The translations under genes were made by a program, and so were the position numbers. Below are positions 15,675-24,852 of a stretch of 37,298 bases of DNA, in pieces (positions within the stretch are counted from its first letter, which is position 1; each line of letters opens with the position of its first letter). The stretch is from Pedobacter sp. AK013 (GTDB lineage: Bacteria > Bacteroidota > Bacteroidia > Sphingobacteriales > Sphingobacteriaceae): positions 1,477 to 38,774 of the forward strand of contig NZ_JACHCQ010000028.1 of NCBI RefSeq assembly GCF_014205835.1, given 5' to 3'. The notes below the pieces were generated by a model. The model searched no databases. It was not told the DNA's origin and saw only the letters and a list, made by a program, of their open reading frames with translations.

Positions 15675-18497
15675 TTTCTTAACTGGCCTTTTGCCAAACT
15701 GCCTAGGGTAGTATGAGATAGTGGCCATAAAATATTGCTGTAATACATTTTGCGTACCCAAAGTAAAGCTATTTGCACCGCCATAGTTGATAATATTGGT
15801 GTTTTGGTGAAGAAGATCCATAGCTGAGAATTTAAACTCTGCGTTGTTCCCTTTCAAAAACCGATAGGTAGCGCTGGCATTCCAGATGGCAAAATTAATA
15901 TTATCAGCGCTATTAGATTTGCTGGAATTAAAACTAATATTGCTGCTTAAAGTGAATTTTTTGCTGATGTTATAAATGGTACTTACCGTGCTGGCTAAAT
16001 TTATCCCGCTATATTTAGTATTGAAAGCCTCCTGCTCTGAACGATAAGTATTAAATTCTTGCCCTACTTCGGTGGCAAGCTTATCTTTATAAGTATAATT
16101 TACACTAAGCTGCGAATTCGTGTTTAAAGTATTGGAAAAACTAAATACACTATTTAAATAACCTGCGTTTTTGGCTATATTTATACCACCACTTAGGTTA
16201 AATTGGAGCTCCGAAGTTTTCAGTTTTAATGCCTTTTTTAAGGAGCCGTTAGCATTAAGATATTTATTGCCATTTGCATTGGTTAAATAAATGGTGCGTT
16301 TATTCTGGCTATCGATATAAATACTATCAACTATCCCATCATCAACTATCCCTGCAGCCAAGTTAAAGTTGTAATTTAAAGTGTTTTTGCTTTTTTGGTC
16401 ATAATGGTTGAGGCTAAAACTGATAGATCGGTCTATAGCCTCCCTTAATTTGATATTGCCCATCTGCAGATTGTATAAATTGGTACTATCTGTTAAAGGA
16501 ACCAGTTGTTGTAAACTTGGGATTACTATATTTGTTTTATAGGCTAATGTCATCGATCTATAGAATTCGCCATATTGGTAATTGCTATAATCCATGCTAA
16601 CTTCTGGTACAAATCTATTATATGTTCTATAAATGTTTTGCAGGGCCCTGTCTGATTTATTGTTCTGAAAAATAAAGCGCTGTTTTGCCGAAGCTTCTAT
16701 CTTCAGATTCTTGTCAAATCGGTTTGATAAACTCTTACGGAAAGATTTACTTAAGGTTAAACCCGGAGTTTCATCAATAATATCGGTTTTCGTATTGTTG
16801 CTCAGATAGGTGTTTGGAGCATAAATATTTCCTTTTAAATCCTCTACCTGATTATTATCCTTGTTATTTTTAAGCTGCAGATTGTTTTTAATGGTCAGAT
16901 CGAAACCAGCAAGTCTTTTGTAACCAAACAATAAAGATCTCAAATTGGGTATTTCAAGCTGTAAAGTCTGGCTATAGGCTTGCCTTTGGGTATTATATCT
17001 TCTATTATAATCGGTATTTGATGCTGTGTTTACAAAAGATCTAAATGATGTTAAATCTGATCTTTGGCTATCGTTATCGTTTATAGAAAGTATATAGTTA
17101 GCGTTAAAGCCATTGAAGCGATGTTTTCTTTGAGTAATATAATTGGGCGATAGGTTATACCTGATTGCCAGGTTAAATCCCTTATTGTTAAAATCATTTT
17201 GGCCTTTGGTATTATTGGTACTGGTTAACACATTTTGACTGTTATAGGCACTTCTTTGTATATCATTATCAGTTGTACCATTATTTAAAGAAATTGATTG
17301 GTTAATGTTTAAACGATGGTTCTTTTTGGCGAATTCGAAACTCGAATCGAAATTTTGATTAGTTGATACCGAACTGTTATTGGAGATGTTTTTTTCAAAT
17401 ATTTTTTCGGTTGAATTAATAGAGGTGGTAGTTTGTATCTCACTTAAATTATCGAAATTTTTATTCTGCAAAAAGTAGTTGGCACCAAGGGTACTTTTTT
17501 TATCATAAACAGGCTTTTCGATAAAATTATAATTAAAGGTTAAGCCACCCACGTTAGATTGGTTAATGCCGCTCTGTCTAAAATCAGGCTGATACTCTAC
17601 ATTGGTGTTTAGGCCTCTAAAAGTGCTGTTTGCAGTTAATGATCTTATGCTATTGGCTGTTTTATTAATGTTGTTACTCGCACCTATAATGCCCAATTGC
17701 ATTTTGGGCGAAAACATATTAAAATTTGCATCTGATTCGTATTTTTTGGTTGTACCATAGCCTGCACCAATTTTACCAAAGTAGCCAATGTCTTTGCCTT
17801 TTTTTAGTTTTAAATTCACAGTTAAGGTACTGTCTAAGGGATTGCTCTCATTCCGTTCCCGGTAAACCTGCACTTTATCTAATGCATTTTTAGCAATGTT
17901 CTGGGTAGCCATTTTAAAATCACCACCAAAAAACTGCTTTCCGTTAACCAGTAAACTTTTTACTTCACGGCCGTTAACTGTAATCTGTCCATCTCCCCAT
18001 AGCGTTACATTGGGTATTTTGCGTAAAAGATCTTCCACAACAGCATTGCTATCCAGTTTAAAAGCAGCAGCATTAAATTCTAAGGTATCACCATTCATGG
18101 TAATGGGTGCCACTCTAATTTCTACGTCCTGTAAATTGTTGTCTTTTGTAGCAATAATCAAGGTTTTTAAATCCAGTGTACTTTTCGCGTCAATAATGGT
18201 GAAGCTTTTTCGAAGTAGTTGGTAGCCCACATGACTTATTTCGATATACATTTTAGCATTAAGGGGTAAGTTTTTAAAGCTAAACTCGCCATAATTATTA
18301 CTCAATTGGTAACTAACTAAAGTGCTATCGCCTTTAAATAATGAAACTGTTGCCGATTTTAGGTTGTAGTTGTGCGTTGTATCTCTTATTAGCCCCTTTA
18401 CTGCACCAATTTGCGTTGGATTTGCTTGTTGTGCCTTTGTGTTATAAAAACTGAATAAGATTGAAAATACGATGAGGTAGCGTTTAAAGTGGAGCAT
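15672..18497 (-). CDS. Outer-membrane beta-barrel protein with N-terminal CarbopepD-reg domain
   Basis: This is a 941-residue outer-membrane protein of the OMP_b-brl_3 / TonB-receptor-like type. A signal peptide (about 1-22) is followed by a carboxypeptidase-regulatory-like beta-sandwich (about 32-115; AVKGLIRDTT ... NYGEFSFKNLP). A plug-like region (about 125-225; VVEDLLRKIPNVTLWGDG, VNGKQFFGG) leads to a long barrel rich in Asn/Ser and aromatic strand ends. No clear TonB box is visible. It lies 13 bp downstream of a beta-propeller gene and is probably co-transcribed with it. It may import or export an unknown substrate, or serve as a surface protein. Confidence 0.85.
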   Translation of the reverse strand: MLHFKRYLIVFSILFSFYNTKAQQANPTQIGAVKGLIRDTTHNYNLKSATVSLFKGDSTLVSYQLSNNYGEFSFKNLPLNAKMYIEISHVGYQLLRKSFTIIDAKSTLDLKTLIIATKDNNLQDVEIRVAPITMNGDTLEFNAAAFKLDSNAVVEDLLRKIPNVTLWGDGQITVNGREVKSLLVNGKQFFGGDFKMATQNIAKNALDKVQVYRERNESNPLDSTLTVNLKLKKGKDIGYFGKIGAGYGTTKKYESDANFNMFSPKMQLGIIGASNNINKTANSIRSLTANSTFRGLNTNVEYQPDFRQSGINQSNVGGLTFNYNFIEKPVYDKKSTLGANYFLQNKNFDNLSEIQTTTSINSTEKIFEKNISNNSSVSTNQNFDSSFEFAKKNHRLNINQSISLNNGTTDNDIQRSAYNSQNVLTSTNNTKGQNDFNNKGFNLAIRYNLSPNYITQRKHRFNGFNANYILSINDNDSQRSDLTSFRSFVNTASNTDYNRRYNTQRQAYSQTLQLEIPNLRSLLFGYKRLAGFDLTIKNNLQLKNNKDNNQVEDLKGNIYAPNTYLSNNTKTDIIDETPGLTLSKSFRKSLSNRFDKNLKIEASAKQRFIFQNNKSDRALQNIYRTYNRFVPEVSMDYSNYQYGEFYRSMTLAYKTNIVIPSLQQLVPLTDSTNLYNLQMGNIKLREAIDRSISFSLNHYDQKSKNTLNYNFNLAAGIVDDGIVDSIYIDSQNKRTIYLTNANGNKYLNANGSLKKALKLKTSELQFNLSGGINIAKNAGYLNSVFSFSNTLNTNSQLSVNYTYKDKLATEVGQEFNTYRSEQEAFNTKYSGINLASTVSTIYNISKKFTLSSNISFNSSKSNSADNINFAIWNASATYRFLKGNNAEFKFSAMDLLHQNTNIINYGGANSFTLGTQNVLQQYFMATISYYPRQFGKRPVKK

Positions 18498-18510
18498 TTA
18501 GGTAGATAAA

Positions 18511-19767
18511 TTAGTTTTGTTTTGGTTTAAGTTTAATGAGGACCGGATTGCTTTTTTTATTTTGTGTTTTAAAATAAGCCGCTAAGCCTGGCGGATACTG
18601 AGTTGTTTTGCCTTCACTTTGCTCTTTAAAAGTGAACATGGCCAAAGAAGAATAGTTGGTGTATAAATAACCGTTTTCGTATAATTGGAAGCCTCGGTTA
18701 GCGAAATCATAAAAATCTCCATTGTCATCTGTCACGGGTAAAAACGACGAAAGTGAATCTGGTTCCAGATCTTGTATAGAGGTTAACTCACTGGATCTTA
18801 GATTGTAAATAACTGCCTTTTTCATACTACGGTCCCAGCTGAAGTTGTGCATTTTGAGATAAAGGTTATTGCCCACTAAATAGGTGTTGCTTAAACCATA
18901 AAAAACCTTTGGATTGTTTTTGAAATACTCCCCACGTTTCTTGATATAAACCGGATTGGTCATAAAATCATTAGGTAAAGAATTAACCGCAGGAAATATA
19001 ATATGGTAGGCGAGTGAAAGTTGATCAGGACTGGCCCTGAAAATGTCGTAGGAATAATAGTTTAAATAAAAAATATTATCTAATCCAGACTGGTATAAAC
19101 GTTCACCAGATCCCCAAAATTCATCCGTTTGGTATCTTTTCACGCTATATTGAAAGTACCCAACCGAATCTTTATTCTTGTTTATAATGCCCAATTCATA
19201 ATAAGTACTATCCTTATCTTTTTTTACCAGGAAATCTGGTCTAACAGTGGTGGTCTGGTTGGTAAATTTTAAATCCCGGGTATTATTTTGTTTGGCATAA
19301 TCTTTTGCTAACATTTTTTTTACCTGTTTACCTGTTAAATCGAAATAAAAGACACGTGGATGGGCAAAAACGATGATATATGGAATATTGTTTTCTTTTT
19401 CTATGGTAAAACCGTAAAATTCTGCTTTGTTTTTTTCGTTTTTTTCTGGAGGTATACTATTTGCGTTAATTTTTGATCTGTATTTGCCATCTTTTGCAAA
19501 AATTAAAATCGACTTAGTATCATAATCATAAATAATGTAATTATCATCAATGATCTTTAATTGGCTAATGTTGCCAAAAAGACTTTCTTTGGTGGTTTCG
19601 AGCGGGATAAATTCGACTTCACTAAAAACCTGAGAAACAGTAGCACCACGTGCAGTTTGAGGATCAATACGCAGCGTAACCATTTTAGAACTATCTATTT
19701 TACCTGTTTGTGCAAATGTTGCATTACAGAAAAACAAATACCCCAAAATAAAAAAGAGCATTTTCAT
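18511..19767 (-). CDS. Exported 6-bladed beta-propeller protein
   Basis: This is a 418-residue protein with a signal peptide (about 1-19, ending TFA). It is of the Bacteroidota 6-bladed beta-propeller type (DUF5128-like). The diagnostic early segment FSEVEFIPLETTKESLFG (about 49-66) and the repeated blade pattern DDNYIIYDYDTKSILIF support this. Such proteins are generally surface or periplasmic binding proteins of unknown ligand. It is the first gene of a pair with the 941-residue barrel. I found no catalytic motif and no lipobox. Confidence 0.82.
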   Translation of the reverse strand: MKMLFFILGYLFFCNATFAQTGKIDSSKMVTLRIDPQTARGATVSQVFSEVEFIPLETTKESLFGNISQLKIIDDNYIIYDYDTKSILIFAKDGKYRSKINANSIPPEKNEKNKAEFYGFTIEKENNIPYIIVFAHPRVFYFDLTGKQVKKMLAKDYAKQNNTRDLKFTNQTTTVRPDFLVKKDKDSTYYELGIINKNKDSVGYFQYSVKRYQTDEFWGSGERLYQSGLDNIFYLNYYSYDIFRASPDQLSLAYHIIFPAVNSLPNDFMTNPVYIKKRGEYFKNNPKVFYGLSNTYLVGNNLYLKMHNFSWDRSMKKAVIYNLRSSELTSIQDLEPDSLSSFLPVTDDNGDFYDFANRGFQLYENGYLYTNYSSLAMFTFKEQSEGKTTQYPPGLAAYFKTQNKKSNPVLIKLKPKQN

Positions 19768-20142
19768 TAGTGTTGGTTAATATGTTAACATTAGTTTGGA
19801 TATAAACAGATTGATTTGAACTACGCTACTCGTAATAGCATATCATTTAAAATTCCGGTCGATCTGATAAATATTCTCGAAAATTAATCAATTAAATAGT
19901 TAGTTAATTGTTCATTTTTTGATTTTAACATGTTTTAACAGCTAAGTTGCAAAATGAGTTAATTTACGGCAGCTAGATGTTAAAATACAAATAGCTCAGC
20001 TTTAGCCTAGTCTTTCTTAATGCCTTTAATTTCTCCATGTTAAAAAGATTAGTGTTATTTTCTCCCCCTTGAGAAATGAAGACAGTTAAGGTTTTGGTTG
20101 TCGTCCACTCAATAGTATCTCATTATTACTATATTTGTAGCC
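19768..20142. other. 375-bp divergent intergenic region
   Basis: This AT-rich spacer lies between the propeller gene (minus) and prfB (plus). It contains short dyads such as TTAATATGTTAA close to the propeller start and the prfB -7 box at its right end. I saw no open frame, RNA gene or riboswitch-like fold. Confidence 0.45.
20130..20137 (+). promoter_or_regulatory. Candidate prfB -7 promoter box TATATTTG
   Basis: This is an exact match to the Bacteroidota -7 consensus TAnnTTTG, ending 5 bp before the prfB ATG. No good TTTG -33 box lies at normal spacing. If it is used, the transcript would be nearly leaderless. Confidence 0.45.
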
Positions 20143-21217
20143 ATGACCAAAGAACAAATTCAAGATTTAAGGGACAGAGTAACGTCGCTGAGGAGGTATC
20201 TTTGACGTTGATGAGCTACTTTACGCCATCCGCGAAGAAGAAAAATTAACAATGGCTCCCAATTTCTGGGACGACCCTAAAAAAGCAGAAAAAATTCTTG
20301 CCGAAATCAGTTCAAAGAAAAAATGGACGGATGGCTTTAACCAAACCAATAATGCGGTTGAAGATGCTGCAGTAATGTTCGAATTTTTTCAATCGGGCGA
20401 TGCTTCAGAAACTGAGCTACAAGACCAGTTCGAGATCAGTAAAACTGCAGTAGAGGAACTGGAACTTAAAAATATGCTTCGTAGCAAAGAAGATCAGCTT
20501 TCTGCTGTTTTACAGATTACTGCAGGGGCCGGTGGAACTGAAAGCTGCGACTGGGCTTATATGTTAATGCGGATGTATATGATGTGGGGTGAAAAGAACG
20601 GTTATAAAATCACTGAACAAGATAGCCAGGAAGGGGAGGTTGCTGGCATAAAATCGGTAACACTCCAGTTTGATGGCGATTTTTCTTACGGTTACCTGAA
20701 GGGCGAAAATGGGGTGCATCGTTTGGTTCGGATTTCTCCCTTCGATTCTAATGCCCGCAGGCATACATCTTTCGCTTCTGTTTATGTTTACCCCTTGGTT
20801 GATGATACCATACAGATTGATATTAACCCTGCCGATATAGAATTCGAAACATTCAGGGCTGGTGGAGCAGGCGGACAAAATGTAAACAAAGTTGAAACAG
20901 CAGTACGTTTATACCACAAACCATCGGGCATTATTATTAAAAACCAGGAATCGCGGTCGCAATTGCAGAATAAAGAAAATGCCATCCGTTTATTAAAATC
21001 TCAATTATATGAAATTGAAGAGCGGAAACGTAATGAGGCAATTGCTGCGGTAGAGGGATCGAAAAAGAAGATTGAGTGGGGCTCGCAGATCAGAAGTTAT
21101 GTACTCGATGATAGAAGGGTAAAAGATCATCGGACCAATTATCAAACTTCAAATCCCGATGCTGTTTTAAATGGCGATATTAACGGGTTTTTAAAAGCAT
21201 ATTTAATGGAGTTTTAA
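20143..21217 (+). CDS. prfB: Peptide chain release factor 2, +1 programmed frameshift
   Basis: RF2 recognises UGA and UAA and triggers peptide release. The first 20 codons run from ATG at 20143 to an in-frame TGA at 20203-20205. A +1 slip at CTT-TGA-C resumes at GAC (20204) and reads on to 21217, giving 357 residues. The slip site AGGAGGTATCTTTGAC keeps the Shine-Dalgarno-like AGGAGG three bases before the CTT slippery codon, just as in classical prfB. Conserved features are SPF (about 198-200), the stop-codon reader, and GGQ (about 243-245), the catalytic loop. A gene caller restricted to one frame would start at 20252 and lose 36 residues. The frameshift provides autoregulation: low RF2 favours slipping. 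Confidence 0.97.
20191..20206 (+). promoter_or_regulatory. prfB: prfB recoding (+1 frameshift) site
   Basis: AGGAGG (20191-20196), TAT, CTT (20200-20202), TGA (20203-20205), then C. These are the SD-like stimulator, slippery Leu codon and leaky UGA-C context of RF2 autoregulation. Confidence 0.95.
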
Positions 21218-21275
21218 TCTGGCGAAAATCGGCGATAAGGTTATAAAGATATCCCTACCAGCAAATTTATTTACG

Positions 21276-21821
21276 ATGAATATAAATATTGATGATAATA
21301 ATGCTAAGCAAAATATGCTTGAAGCAAGTCAATTGGTTTGGCGCGCCCATGGAAGAAAATTTTTAATTATTTCGTTGGTATTTTTTGTTTTAGGTATTGT
21401 TTTTTATGGTTATTTCCACAATATGATCAACAATACACCGGTAACGGAGGGATTGGATAGGGAAATTGATTTGGAAATATTAGTGGCATGTATGCTGCTT
21501 TCGCTATTATTTATAATAAGATTTTTAAGAATCAGGCATAGCTTTTGGAATCAGGTTAAACGTGCTTCAAATCTGGCATTTGGTCAATCGAACTCGCGAA
21601 AAATTATTATTACTGATGAGGGAATTGAAGGTATAACTGAGAACTATCGGTCATTTGCCAAATGGGAGATCGTTACCAACTTTAAAGTTTATGATAAATA
21701 CATTAGTATCACAAATTTATTGAGTCGTTCGCCATTTTTCATTCCAATCCATTTAATGGTTGATGAGGAATATAAATCATTATTGTTTTATCTTAGATCT
21801 ACTAAAAAAGAAGTCAAATAG
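21276..21821 (+). CDS. YcxB-like membrane protein
   Basis: This is a 181-residue protein with two transmembrane helices (about 29-47 and 68-84) separated by a short loop. A soluble C-terminal domain follows (about 105-178) of the YcxB-like type: IIITDEGIEGI, a KWEIVTNFKVYDKYI segment and a strand-rich end. The role of this family is not known; the topology puts the soluble domain in the cytosol. The gene begins 58 bp after prfB and ends two bases before the esterase gene, so it is likely co-transcribed with the esterase. It has no signal peptide or catalytic motif. Confidence 0.75.
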   Translation: MNINIDDNNAKQNMLEASQLVWRAHGRKFLIISLVFFVLGIVFYGYFHNMINNTPVTEGLDREIDLEILVACMLLSLLFIIRFLRIRHSFWNQVKRASNLAFGQSNSRKIIITDEGIEGITENYRSFAKWEIVTNFKVYDKYISITNLLSRSPFFIPIHLMVDEEYKSLLFYLRSTKKEVK

Positions 21822-21823
21822 AT

Positions 21824-22735
21824 ATGAAATTTAGTTTAACCCTGATCGTTCTATCCTTTTTAATAATCAATGTGAAAGCACAAGAAGTAATCCCGTTGTA
21901 TGCTGGCGACATTCCGGGCGCTAAGCCCACACCTGCTGATTATGTAGAAAATACCGAAATACGCCCAAATCGCACTTTAAGTGTTACAAAAGTATCAATA
22001 CCTACCATTACTGTTTTCGAAGCGCCTAAAAATATTGCAACTGGCACAGCTGTAATTATCTGTCCCGGTGGGGGTTACCATTCACTTGCCTTTAGTCATG
22101 AAGGAACCGATGTAGCCAAAAGGTTTAATGCCATTGGGGTTACCGCCTTTGTATTGAAGTACCGGTTACCGAGCGATCAGATTATGGTTGATAAAACTTA
22201 TGGCCCTTTGCAGGATGCGCAGCAAGCCATTTATCTGATTAGAAAAAATGCAAAAAAATATAAGATTAAGACTAATAAGATTGGGATTATGGGTTTTTCT
22301 GCAGGAGGGCATTTTGCTTCTACATTGCTGGCTCATTATAACGATCTTAAAATTTCAGACCCTGAAAAGATAGATCTGAGACCAAATTTTGCTGCATTAA
22401 TTTACCCCGTAATCAGTTTCGAAGAATCAGTACATACTGGTACCATGAAAAATTTGTTGGGACCAAATCCGGCTGATAGTTTAAAACATTATTTCTCTGC
22501 CAATAAAAATGTAAACAAAAAAACGCCTCCAACTTTCTTAGTGCACGCTAAAGATGATAAAACGGTGCCTTATGAAAATAGTTTACTCATGAATGAGGCA
22601 CTGAAGAAGAATAAGGTAGATACCGATATTTACCTGTACGAAAATGGTGGTCATGGTTTTGGTTTAATTAACAAAACGTCTGATGTAGATTGGTTTAACT
22701 TGTTGGCAATCTGGATGAAAAAAGAGAAATTTTAA
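21824..22735 (+). CDS. Exported alpha/beta-hydrolase (acetyl-esterase-like)
   Basis: This is a 303-residue periplasmic or secreted esterase of the BD-FAE / acetyl-xylan-esterase-like type. A signal peptide (about 1-19, ending VKA) precedes an oxyanion-hole motif PGGGYHSLAF (81-90) and the nucleophile elbow GFSAGG (Ser159). The acid is in HAKDDKTVP (Asp244 or Asp245) and the base is His277 in GGHGFG, completing a triad. The N-terminal segment about VIPLYAGDIPGA is shared with carbohydrate-linked esterases. It follows the YcxB-like gene by two bases. De-acetylation of plant or microbial polysaccharide is likely, but no xylanase is nearby. Confidence 0.88.
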   Translation: MKFSLTLIVLSFLIINVKAQEVIPLYAGDIPGAKPTPADYVENTEIRPNRTLSVTKVSIPTITVFEAPKNIATGTAVIICPGGGYHSLAFSHEGTDVAKRFNAIGVTAFVLKYRLPSDQIMVDKTYGPLQDAQQAIYLIRKNAKKYKIKTNKIGIMGFSAGGHFASTLLAHYNDLKISDPEKIDLRPNFAALIYPVISFEESVHTGTMKNLLGPNPADSLKHYFSANKNVNKKTPPTFLVHAKDDKTVPYENSLLMNEALKKNKVDTDIYLYENGGHGFGLINKTSDVDWFNLLAIWMKKEKF

Positions 22736-22743
22736 TATCTTTG
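22736..22743 (+). promoter_or_regulatory. Candidate -7 promoter box TATCTTTG
   Basis: This is an exact TAnnTTTG match directly after the esterase stop codon, 32 bp before the ATG of the YD-repeat-like lipoprotein gene. It indicates an independent promoter for that gene. A TTTG -33 box at good spacing was not found. Confidence 0.5.
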
Positions 22744-22775
22744 CCGATATTTTAACCTCTTAACCGGAAATTTTA

Positions 22776-23612
22776 ATGCAAAAAACAATTAAATATGTAA
22801 TGGTAGCCCTGGTGGCAGTCATTGCAATAGCAGGTTGTAAAAAAGAAATTAATTGGAATGCCAAGCTCGATCCTAACGGAAACGGTTGTAAGCTAGCCAG
22901 TTTAAAAGCCGATATCGATTTTTTAGGGAGCTATGCTATAACTTTTAACTATGATGCCCAGGGCCGTATTTCGAAGCTAACCAGCGGTGCTGAAACCAAT
23001 ACCTATGTTTATACCACCAATAAAATTACCGCTACCGATGAAAATGGCCAGGTAGCAGAAATTGTGCTCGAAAACGGAAAGGCAGTTTCGAGTGGTAGCA
23101 ATGGCATAATTACAGTTGGAGGTATTTCTTATGATTACACCCGCAAATATACTTACAATGCTGATGGCTATTTAACTCAGGTAAAAAACTATTTAAATAA
23201 CGAATTGAGCACGACCGATAACTTAACCTACGCAAATGGTAATTTGGTAAGCGCTGTTTCACTTGCTGCTCAAGGTGGTTATAAGGAAACGACAACTTAC
23301 ACCTACTCGAACGAAATTGCAATGAATGTTTACGAAATATCCGATCCCCTTTCATATCATGTTGATTATTTTCCGGGTGGATACTTTGGTAAACAATCTA
23401 AAAATGTATTGATTAAAAGCGTATCAAAAACCGTCGATCAGGATGGAGATCCATTTAATGACGAGACTTTAGCATACACATATCAATATGATTCTAAAGG
23501 AAATGCTACTGCATTAAACTATATCAATACCTCTACTTTTTATCCTTCAGGCGGGCCAGCAGAAACGAGGACCTACAACGGAAAATTCGTTTTAACTTAT
23601 AGCTGTAAATAG
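22776..23612 (+). CDS. DUF4595-like / YD-repeat-like lipoprotein
   Basis: This is a 278-residue surface or periplasmic lipoprotein. Its lipobox IAGC gives Cys21 as the acylated residue. The rest is built of strand-turn repeats typical of DUF4595 and RHS/YD-like proteins: FNYDAQGRISKLTSG, YTYNADGYLTQVKNY, YQYDSKGNATALNY. Such repeats make extended beta-structures in the envelope, and no enzyme motif is present. The gene has its own -7 box and a strong terminator, so it is a single transcription unit. The exact family (DUF4595 or a relative) is uncertain; the YD-like repeats are clear. Confidence 0.72.
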   Translation: MQKTIKYVMVALVAVIAIAGCKKEINWNAKLDPNGNGCKLASLKADIDFLGSYAITFNYDAQGRISKLTSGAETNTYVYTTNKITATDENGQVAEIVLENGKAVSSGSNGIITVGGISYDYTRKYTYNADGYLTQVKNYLNNELSTTDNLTYANGNLVSAVSLAAQGGYKETTTYTYSNEIAMNVYEISDPLSYHVDYFPGGYFGKQSKNVLIKSVSKTVDQDGDPFNDETLAYTYQYDSKGNATALNYINTSTFYPSGGPAETRTYNGKFVLTYSCK

Positions 23613-23628
23613 AATTTAAACCAATAGT

Positions 23629-23662
23629 AAAAGCCTGATCATAATTTTGTGGTCAGGCTTTT
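23629..23662 (+). terminator. Rho-independent terminator
   Basis: The 13-bp stem AAAAGCCTGATCA (23629-23641) pairs with 23650-23662, with one G-T pair and an 8-nt loop. The right arm ends in TTTT. It lies 16 bp after the YD-repeat lipoprotein stop codon. Confidence 0.87.
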
Positions 23663-23955
23663 GCTTTATATGGTTTTTACTGTTTTTTCAGGAAACGAAG
23701 TACAACTCCCATTTTACCACTCTATTTTTACGATTTAGCCCCTTATTTTTTAGTAAAGGTCTGTATAAATTTGCTTACATGCATGTCAGTTTTGCCTTGA
23801 TGTATTGCGAGTGATCTAACCAAATTACCTCATTAGGTACAAGCTGATTTACAGTTTATTGATTGTAAATGTGGTTGTATTTTCGGGTTTTTATGAAGTT
23901 GAGATCAAGCGTAAAGCTTTTACAATTAACCAAATATTTATCTAAAATCAAAAAA
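23663..23955. other. Leader of the GH16 lipoprotein gene
   Basis: This 293-bp AT-rich region lies after the terminator. An open frame from 23869 continues into the GH16 gene, but its extra residues do not look coding. A 10-bp palindrome ACATGCATGT lies near 23776. No clear promoter box was found. Confidence 0.4.
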
Positions 23956-24783
23956 ATGAGAAAAGAAACAATGAAATGGTGCCTGCTATGGGTATGCCTA
24001 TTTACCGGGCTTTTATCTTGTAAAAAAGATAAAGAAGAAGTTAAAGCAGAAAAAGGTCAGGTTAAAGCATGGGAAACATTGATTGATGGTGCCTCTTTCG
24101 CCGATTACACTAGTTTCGAGGCACAATGGAATTATAATTATCCCTGGGGCACCGATCATAACGGTTCCGCGCGTATGGTGGGCAGTAGTACTAATCATAA
24201 CCAGATCTCGTTGAGTGGAGGGGTATTGACCATTAAAGCTACCCGTTTAGCTTCATCCCCTGGAAACAGCACCGCTAACGGCTTTACCAATGTGGCCATT
24301 TGGTATAATTCTGGCGCATGCCATGCCAAGCAACAGGTTTTAATTAACGATCAGTTCCCGAGTTATACCATTTCAGGCGATTTTGCTGTGCCAACAAGTA
24401 AAGGAACCTGGCCCGCATTCTGGATTACCGGCGTTAATTCATGGCCGCCTGAAAGTGATATTATGGAGTTTAAAGGCAATAATACCAATTGGCAGAATAC
24501 TTATGATGGCGGCTGGGAGAATAAACTTACAGCTGTCTCTAATGCTGGCTCATATCATAACTATAAATGCTGGTACAATAAAGTAAGTGCAACAGATGTA
24601 GACTGCCATTATTATATCGATAATGTTTGGGTGGCTAAACATACCATGAGCAATTCTGTAAACAAACCTATGTGGCTGATCATCAACATGCAAATGGAAG
24701 GTGATAGTGGTTCTCCTGGTCCATCTGGTAATACTTTTTATACAGGTAAAAACATTTACCTGGGTAGAGAAAGGGCTTTCTAA
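23956..24783 (+). CDS. GH16-like glycoside hydrolase lipoprotein
   Basis: This is a 275-residue exported lipoprotein. I start at ATG 23956 because it gives a normal signal ending in LLSC (Cys22); the 29 upstream residues of the longer frame (from 23869) are basic and unlike a signal peptide. A concanavalin-like jelly-roll follows, with the GH16 catalytic motif ESDIME, in which E166 is the nucleophile, D168 helps and E171 is the acid/base. The aromatic cleft segments WPAFWITG and MWLIINMQMEG also fit family 16. Substrate may be a beta-1,3- or beta-1,4-glucan or galactan; this cannot be decided from sequence. It is followed by a CAP-domain lipoprotein gene. Confidence 0.85.
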   Translation: MRKETMKWCLLWVCLFTGLLSCKKDKEEVKAEKGQVKAWETLIDGASFADYTSFEAQWNYNYPWGTDHNGSARMVGSSTNHNQISLSGGVLTIKATRLASSPGNSTANGFTNVAIWYNSGACHAKQQVLINDQFPSYTISGDFAVPTSKGTWPAFWITGVNSWPPESDIMEFKGNNTNWQNTYDGGWENKLTAVSNAGSYHNYKCWYNKVSATDVDCHYYIDNVWVAKHTMSNSVNKPMWLIINMQMEGDSGSPGPSGNTFYTGKNIYLGRERAF

Positions 24784-24806
24784 TTTATAAAAACAAATAT
24801 TTAATT

Positions 24807-24832
24807 TGGAGGTAGCATTATAGCTGCCTCCA
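24807..24832 (+). terminator. Hairpin between GH16 and CAP genes
   Basis: A 10-bp stem (TGGAGGTAGC at 24807-24816 with GCTGCCTCCA at 24823-24832, one G-T pair) has a 6-nt loop. The run after it is only ATTTG, so termination may be partial. It could tune the CAP gene downstream. Confidence 0.5.
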
Positions 24833-24852
24833 TTTGCAGTGTTAAATAAAAT

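Noticed and set aside
20252..21217. prfB starting at 20252
   Set aside because: This frame lacks the RF2 N-terminus; the upstream ATG at 20143 with a canonical +1 slip site restores full length.
24807..24832. Hairpin as a riboswitch
   Set aside because: It is a single simple stem without a conserved aptamer; a partial terminator is the simpler reading.
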